Positions 58,002 to 64,000 of a stretch of DNA of 64,000 bases are shown piece by piece. Location of the stretch: NCBI RefSeq assembly GCF_017591425.1, contig NW_024467120.1, positions 1,550,001 through 1,614,000 on the forward strand. Direction: 5' to 3'. Position 1 is the first letter of the stretch. The number at the start of each line of letters is the position of its first letter. The position numbers were made by a program, and so were the translations under genes. Source of the stretch: Ochotona curzoniae (lineage: Eukaryota > Chordata > Mammalia > Lagomorpha > Ochotonidae). Under the pieces are notes generated by a model. That model worked only from the letters and a program-made list of their open reading frames with translations. It was not told where the DNA came from and did not search any database.

Positions 58002-58184
58002 TCTCCTACTCAGCTTCAGAGGAGTAGCCCACTGCCCCCTGAAGCCACCTCCTCTCTCTGTAGGTAGATATTTTTGTCTCCTGCCTTAGTGATCCCTACG
58101 GGCAGTGACTATGAACATGAGTGTACTGATCAATGTCGGGGTGACTTCTACTAGTAGCTCTGACGAAGGTAAGGAAATCGGATA

Positions 58185-58507
58185 GAAATTGAACGTCCCT
58201 AACCTGAAAAGCCCAAATTCAGAATGCTCTGAATTCCCCAACTTTCTGAATGCCAACATGATGATACAGCAGAAACTGCACACTTAACTTCAAGTGACAG
58301 GTCATGGTAAAACTGCTGGTGCACTAAAAATAGTACATAAAATCAGTGTCAGACTATTTGTGTGAAGTGAATTTCATGTTTGGAGTTGGGTCTCATCCTT
58401 AAGATATTTCAGTATGTACATGAAAATATTCCAATCAAATATTCAAACAACATCCAGTGTCTAAGACACTAGGGTCCCAAGCACTTAGGGTAGGGATGCT
58501 CAAACTG
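58185..58507 (+). mobile_element. MER2/Tigger-like DNA transposon (non-autonomous)
   Basis: Left end 'gaaattgaacgtccctaacc' and right end 'gatgctcaaactg' are near-inverted copies of each other ('ttgaacgtccctaacc' against 'ttgagcatccctaccc' on the other strand). The interior carries 'gaatgctctgaattccccaa', 'gggtctcatccttaagatat' and 'gggtcccaagcacttagg', which match MER2-type Tigger elements. TA flanks both ends (58183-58184 and 58508-58509), the expected target for the Tc1/mariner superfamily. No transposase remains. Confidence 0.8.
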
Positions 58508-58567
58508 TACAAGCAGGAAATTAGGTTGCTCTCGTTCATGGATGAACTCTGTGGCCGTTCAGTATTG

Positions 58568-58795
58568 TGAAGTAGTTGAGTACAGCTTGGGCACTGAGAG
58601 AAGATTGAGCTCTAAGGCCAGATTTACCACTTACACACTGTGTGGCCATGGATGAGTTTCCAAACTTCTCTAAACAAAGTCCCTCTATCTGGACAATTGG
58701 GGAAGTCATATTGCATTCATCATAGGATTAGCTTGAGGAAAAGCTGGAAAATAATGCAGAGATGGTCTCACTAAGCATCGGCTGTTCTTAGAGTG
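58568..58795 (+). repeat. MIR SINE, forward
   Basis: The order 'cagcttgggcactgagagaa', 'aggccagatttaccacttac', 'actgtgtggccatggatgag', 'tccctctatctggacaattg' and 'ggattagcttgaggaaaagc' matches the MIR consensus. Confidence 0.75.
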
Positions 58796-60667
58796 AAGCT
58801 GTGTGATACGGATGTGAGCCAGTGTAATCTTCCCTTGTAAATGGGTTGTGGTGTTTCACTGCCATGCAGCTATAGATAATTCTGATTAAGACTGGCCTCC
58901 TAGCCTCCTAAAACTCAGTTCAATTCTTTTCTACAGCATGCTTTGAATGAAACTTGGAACACATTTCCCCGCCATGCTTGAAAAATATTAAGTGAAAAGA
59001 AAAATGTGTTTTTTGGAACATGCACAGTCTCATTTTATCTGAGTTGTCTACCGCTTGGATGGTGTGTTCCGTAACACCGGATGACGTGCAGAACAAATCA
59101 TTGGCTAACTGAAAGCTGTTCAAGTAATGAGACAATGACTGCATAAAATTGAACACACATGCAAAGTATTGTTTTTGCCAAAACAGAACAGGTGATGGAC
59201 AGCAAATCTCAACCCCTGAAGTTTTCATTTATAGTTGACCTTACATGCTTTCCTCTCCCAAGAACAAGGAGCTAAAAAATAAAAAAAAAAAAAAAAGCCA
59301 CAGTAGTGAAAGTTCAGCTGTACCCAGCTGCTTGCCTAGATGTCCGGATTGACCTGAACGGTGTGCCGTGCACAGGGTTGGAAGTGAGAGCTCATCAATG
59401 AGGTAGGCCCTGCACATCAGGTGGAAACCATCTTGTTTACCACTGGTAATAAAATCCCCTCTGTGGCTGCTCTTAAATACAGTTTCATACCAATTACTCA
59501 AGTGCGAAGTTTACTTCCGGCTCCAGCCTTAGCAGGCAAGGGCCGAGCCTATCAAGTTTTACTGCGGTCAATCCATCTCCCTTCCAGGTGCACTGGAAAT
59601 GGTCACAGCCATTTCCAACACAAAGCTGCATAGCCATCCTTTCTTCTTTTATAGTCTGTTTCCAGACATTTGGGGACCCATAAAGTTAACTTATAACCAA
59701 GTCACAGCCACGACCAGAGCTCTTGTTCTTGTGTCTGTCCCTCAAGTTGTCTTTTTCTAGGACGTGTATGATAGGAAACAAGGAGTCATACTGTTTGTCT
59801 TGTGCGCACACACACGTGTGTATGTGTGTGTGTGTTGGTGTGTGTGTGTGTTGGCGGAGCAGGGTGGTGTCATTTCTTTTGGTTCAATCCCATGTCATGA
59901 GTCCTTAACTCACGCTGTTTATTTTACACGTTCTCCAAACCCTGGACTTCTTGGTCCTCATGAATGTGTTCACTGTAGCTCATTGTGCAGCGAAGTCTGT
60001 GTTGAATCAGGATGCAGCTTCTGCTTGGCGAGTGGAGGTCAGGGCATGCTGTGGGCCTGATCCACCTGGATAAACACAGCACTGGTCTGCTTCAGTGCTG
60101 TGATGGTGTCATTTACAATTCACCCTCTTTGTAATGTCTCCCCTCTCTAAACGAAGTATCTAGCCGTAACAAGTTTGTGGAAGGTAAATTCAAAGGTGTT
60201 ATTTTGGTGCAAGAATCTTCAAGGTCATGCATAGTATAGCTTTTCCATGAACATGTTAAGGAACCCCATATGCATGGCTTTTTAAATATTTTTTTTTTGC
60301 ACTGAAACGAACCTCTCAAATTCCACTCTTCACAAGAAATTGAAGAGGGCTTGCATAGAAGAGGAAGTTGGAGTAGGAAGGCTAGTGTTTGAAAATGACT
60401 TGAAGAATCTCATCAGGGTACTGACTCCGGAAGTGCTTGCAGGCGTGCCTGGGGTTGTTAAGTGACATTATACCACCTAATTTCCTAGATTTGGGTTTGG
60501 GCTGCTAAGGTTCCTTACCTGAAGCCAGTTAAATGCAGGGCCATGGATAGAACTCATGAGTTCTCATCCCTATGAGGTGTTTTTCTCACTCTCCCACACT
60601 AGTTTCATCAAAACCTAATTTTATTCTGTGTGAGAGGTTGTCTTTACAAATAAGAAGGCAGAGAGGG
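58796..60667. other. unassigned sequence
   Basis: No gene is recognised. It contains a poly-A run at about 59280-59296 and a TG-rich microsatellite at 59809-59851. Confidence 0.4.
59809..59851 (+). repeat. TG-rich microsatellite, interrupted
   Basis: Runs of TG interrupted by 'ta' and 'gg'. Confidence 0.85.
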
Positions 60668-60830
60668 GACAGTATTTTAGCACGAGGGAAGAAGTCACTG
60701 CTTGGGAGGTCAGCATCTCCTAGCAGAGGCCCAGTGTGAATTTCAGCTGCTGCACTTCCAGCTCTGCTAATGTGCCGGGAAGAAGAGCTCTGACTCTTGC
60801 CACTCACATGGGACCCAGCTGTTCCCCTCT
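60668..60830 (+). mobile_element. C-SINE fragment, old, forward
   Basis: Weak copy: 'gggacagtattttagcacga', 'tttcagctgctgcacttcca', 'gctctgctaatgtgccggga', 'cactcacatgggacccagc'. Confidence 0.55.
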
Positions 60831-60998
60831 CTGTATCAGTGTGGCTTTCTAATAACTGGGTGGTAACTCGTTTGCAAAAGCGGGCAGTAAAGGAGCATAT
60901 TTCATTTTTGGTTAAGCTCTTGACTACCTCCTATCAAAGCTCAATAAATGAAGAAAGAAAGCTGGGGTTAGGGCTCGTGGTTGGCCTAGCTGTAGGGA

Positions 60999-61002
<4 letters not shown>

Positions 61003-61041
<39 letters not shown>
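61003..61041 (+). repeat. (TG)n microsatellite, about 19 units
   Basis: An uninterrupted TG tract. Confidence 0.96.
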
Positions 61042-61042
<1 letters not shown>

Positions 61043-61074
61043 CCCTATCAGAGTCTCCTGAGGCCCCACCGTGG

Positions 61075-61322
61075 GATCCAAGGGTTCCAAAGACCAGTTT
61101 GAAATTCCCTGGTTCCGGCTAGCATATCCAGCTCTTTGCTGACACAGAGCCTGGCAGGCAGCAGGGATGGCTCACGTGACTGACTCCTGCACCCACATGG
61201 GAAATCCTGATTGAGCACCAGGCTTTCAGATGAGCCGGATGCAGTCCAGGGTGCTGAAGGCACTTGGGGGAATAGTACATAGCTCTCTATTTCTCTCTCT
61301 CTCTAAAGAAAAAAAAAAAAGT
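61075..61322 (+). mobile_element. C-SINE, forward, diverged
   Basis: Body blocks 'ttccctggttccggctagca', 'gctctttgctgacacagagc', 'tgcacccacatgggaaatc', a TC run at 61286-61304 and an A-run tail. Confidence 0.72.
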
Positions 61323-61585
61323 GGGGGGTTTGGGTCTCATCAGAGAAATGTGCCATATTTGATTTGCAGGATTTTAGGATTAAAAACATTTTAATCATCT
61401 CGGACAGTGAATGTCAAACTATTCAGCAGAACTCGAGGGTTCCATTCGGGTGCCGCTAGAACCTTCTCAGGATAAAGCAATAGAGTGTGTGGCACTCAGA
61501 GCAAACCTGTCTTAGCTGTTTTACAAGTTGTAATTTATGTAAGACTTTAGTTTAAATGGTGAATCTACTTCTAAAGAAAATGTAG

Positions 61586-61888
61586 GGATGGCATGATGGC
61601 TCAACTAGCTAATCCTCTGCCTACAGTCGCCTACATCTCATCACGTTCCAGATGCTCCACTTCCCTTCCAGCTTCCAGCTATGGCCTGGGAAAGCAATAG
61701 AGGATGACCCAAGTCACTGGGAGCCTGCACCCACATGGGAGACCCAGAAGAGGCTCCTTGGCTTCAGACCAGCTCAGTTCCGGCTGTTCCGGCCACCTGG
61801 GGAGTGACCCAGCAGATGGAAGATCATTCTGCTTTTCCTTTTCTTTGTAAATCTACCTTTCCAATAAAAATACATATATTTTTTAAAA
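61586..61888 (+). mobile_element. C-SINE, forward
   Basis: Clear copy: 'ggatggcatgatggctcaac', 'gatgctccacttcccttcca', 'tatggcctgggaaagcaata', 'ccacatgggagacccagaag', 'gcttcagaccagctcagttc', 'agtgacccagcagatggaag' and the tail after 'ctacctttccaataaa'. Confidence 0.92.
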
Positions 61889-61924
61889 AAGAAAATCTAT
61901 ACAATGTATAGTTACTTCAGACTC

Positions 61925-62090
61925 CTCCATCTACAGATGAGAAAATCAAGTAAGAATTTTCATTTCATTCTGGAAACAAGAAAACTGAGATTTGGGATCT
62001 TAGAGGTTTATGCAATGTTACTTGTGCAATATTCTCAGGTGGCAGAGCTGAGTCTTGAACCAGGGCTAAGCTTCGATTCCCAGCTATGGC
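61925..62090 (-). repeat. MIR SINE, antisense
   Basis: Antisense order 'tccatctacagatgagaaaa', 'acaagaaaactgagatttgg', 'cttagaggtttatgcaatgt', 'caggtggcagagctgagtct' and 'tgaaccagggctaagc' matches reversed MIR well. Confidence 0.75.
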
Positions 62091-62129
62091 TTTTCCCATG
62101 GCATCAGATTATATATGAATATTAGATGC

Positions 62130-63675
62130 ATGGCAGATGGAAAGCTCCAGGGTCAAAGGCATCTTGGAAAGAATGAAGGACCTAGAGGAGAAGATGGGAG
62201 GGATGCAATTACGAGAAAGAATCAGCCGGTGCAAAGCCGACAACAGAATCCTGGAGACTTAGAAACTCTACCCTCATGTCTCTCTATCTGCCTGCCTCAT
62301 CTGCAAATGCCTTGCTAGGAAGCTGTACCCCAGGACTGAGGCTTCTGCAACCAACTACACAACCAGATGCACAGCCATCCGAAGGAAGTCAAGTCTACTG
62401 TACATGCAGACATCAGACGCCGTCTCCAGCTAAGGAGAGTAGAACTGCTTCCGCGCGTGGTGGGTGTGTGAGGCCTGGTGTCTGTATCCATCAGTGACCT
62501 CAGCTTAAGGGAAGCACACACTGCCCAGAATGCACTACCTCCCCGGGGTTGTCCTGGCAGCCTTTCACCCTGTTGCACACAGGGAAGGGCACCCAGGCAC
62601 AGTCAGGCCCTAAGCCACTGGACAAACGCTCAATGATTCTCTGGAGCAGCCGGACCCTGAAGAAGCACAATCAGAAACCTGACAGGAGGTCACATGCACA
62701 GAATAGGGGAGAGTCCCAGAGCAGAGCAGCAGGACGGGAGGAGGCTTGGATTCCAACTTGAGAGACTCCCAGATTCCCACCAAGGACTATCAGAACTGGC
62801 ACTAAGGACTACATCACAACTGCCAAAGAGACCACGGAGAACTGGAATGCCTTCGGAGGCCAAGAACTCAGAGGACATCCCTCCCCCCTTTTTGGACCTA
62901 CTACACGAGATGGAAGAAGCCCGAATCCTTCCTCATAGGATCCCAGGTCATCGGAACAACAGCCAGGAACCCTGAGCGGTCCTCAGAATCAGAACAGTAA
63001 ACTTCCTTTGGGACAAGGGAGAGGAACTTCCTCTGGTCCTTACTTAGTTCCAGCTCTGGGCTCCCACCCTCTGCAATGACCAACAGGGTCACTCCAGAAC
63101 CGCCCCCTCCACTCACATACACACACAAATTGGAAGAGATAAGCAGAGAACAACAAAGAAAGACTGGTCAGCATGGACTCACACATGTCCTGCTAGGTAG
63201 AACACAAAGAACAAGAACTCCTCACCAAGGTATGAAAGATTTCTCTGCTCACCCCTCCCAAAACTATTTCGCACCTCAATTGTTAAAATGTCATTGAAAT
63301 AGTCACAGGATGTTGTTAAGAACTTACATGTAATTTTAATATATTGCTTACTCAACACTATGTCAATTAATTCCATAACGTTATATATTGTTGCTGCTGG
63401 GGCTTTTAATTGATTGGATTTTACTCTTTTGGCCCTACCTTCAGACCAGAGAAGGTCTCCCCAAGAAGCCGTTGAACTTATCTAGACAATAAGATGCTGG
63501 ACTCTATGCTGGGTATATGCTTGCAATGAAGGTGTCTCAACTGAACTTGAACTGTGGTTTCACAACAAAATGGAGGAGTCCACCATGGGGGGAGGGTTGA
63601 GGGAAGGGTGGGGGAAATCCCATTACCTATAGAACTATGTCTCATAATACAATGTAATCAATTAAAAAAAAAAAC
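62130..63675 (+). mobile_element. A-tailed non-coding retroposon, probably a lagomorph L1 3' end
   Basis: The block ends in 'cataatacaatgtaatcaat' plus a poly-A tail (about 63664-63675). Just before that comes a G-rich run ('atggggggagggttgaggga'), the usual L1 3' UTR layout. From memory the end resembles rabbit and pika L1. No reverse transcriptase is present. A short frame (about 62154-62259) resembles a coiled-coil but is probably chance. I found no target duplication, and the 5' edge (about 62130) is a guess. It may also be an unrelated retroposon. Confidence 0.6.
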
Positions 63676-64000
63676 ATAAAAGCTGACATTGGACAGTGCT
63701 TAACTCTAGCTTAGCCAAGGTGGGCAGCATTTGTAGCAGGTGTTCAGAGAGCTCAGAGCTGACTCACACAGCTGGGCGGGTTCTCTCTTGTGTATATATA
63801 ACACCTTACAACAGCCTGGTGGCTTTCAGTCTCCCAAAGGGCCTGAGGTCCTGCGATGGCTCGGGAGGGGAAATGACCAACACAAGATGGGCTCTGGAAC
63901 AGAGGGAGGGAGGGAGATGCACCCTGTGAGCAGGATGGGGTGGAAGTGCTGCCGGTCCATTCTGCTAGTGCTGGTGCTTGGTCTCTGTGCGGTGCTTGGT
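63676..64000. other. unassigned sequence at the window end
   Basis: No gene is recognised. A short TATA-like 'gtatatataac' lies at about 63791. Confidence 0.4.

Noticed and set aside
63785..63805. TATA-like 'gtatatataac' as a promoter
   Set aside because: It stands alone with no initiator, CCAAT or GC box around it and no downstream gene.
1..64000. CRISPR arrays, operons, bacterial promoters or phage genes
   Set aside because: The repeat content is that of a mammalian nuclear genome and none of these was seen.

Overview
This is mammalian nuclear DNA, most likely from a lagomorph. The main evidence is about 35 copies of the tRNA-derived lagomorph C-repeat SINE, spread over both strands. The freshest copies (5.86, 16.1, 33.2, 34.0, 34.7 and 53.9 kb) belong to one subfamily whose core differs from the rabbit C-repeat as I remember it, so a pika (Ochotona) is favoured over rabbit. 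That species call is an inference.

I find no intact protein-coding gene, no tRNA or rRNA gene and no CRISPR array. The open frames present are short, mostly under 150 codons, and the longest fall inside repeats. The window reads as intergenic or long-intron DNA.

Layout. At 0-17 kb there are dispersed C-SINEs with MIR fragments, several antisense MaLR LTRs, a long GGAA/TTCC microsatellite (2.17-2.41 kb) and other simple repeats. At 17.5-26.6 kb there is a nested transposon complex. An old L1M fragment is interrupted by a long decayed L1. That L1 carries a 2.3-kb A-tailed insertion inside ORF1, a complete solo LTR with 6-bp target duplications inside ORF2, and an AT-rich microsatellite in the ORF2 endonuclease region. 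A SINE follows its 3' end. From 26.6 to 32.5 kb there is mostly unique sequence with two SINEs. From 32.5 to 35.4 kb there is a MaLR fragment and then a dense SINE cluster, one SINE sitting in the A-rich end of another. From 35.4 to 62 kb unique sequence alternates with SINEs, MIR, L2 and MaLR pieces, a MER2/Tigger-like DNA transposon with visible inverted termini, and a CCAAT/GC-box cluster that may be a minus-strand LTR or promoter (47.1-47.5 kb). From 62.1 to 63.68 kb there is a non-coding A-tailed retroposon, probably the 3' part of a lagomorph L1.

Nothing here forms an operon or pathway. What the sequence records is the order of insertions, readable from which element interrupts which. 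The most unusual items are the 2.3-kb insertion in L1 ORF1, the solo LTR with an internal 44-bp duplication, the 62.1-63.7 kb retroposon, and a few unique blocks with features of conserved regulatory DNA. SINE boundaries are estimated by eye and are good to roughly 10-20 bases unless a target duplication is quoted.
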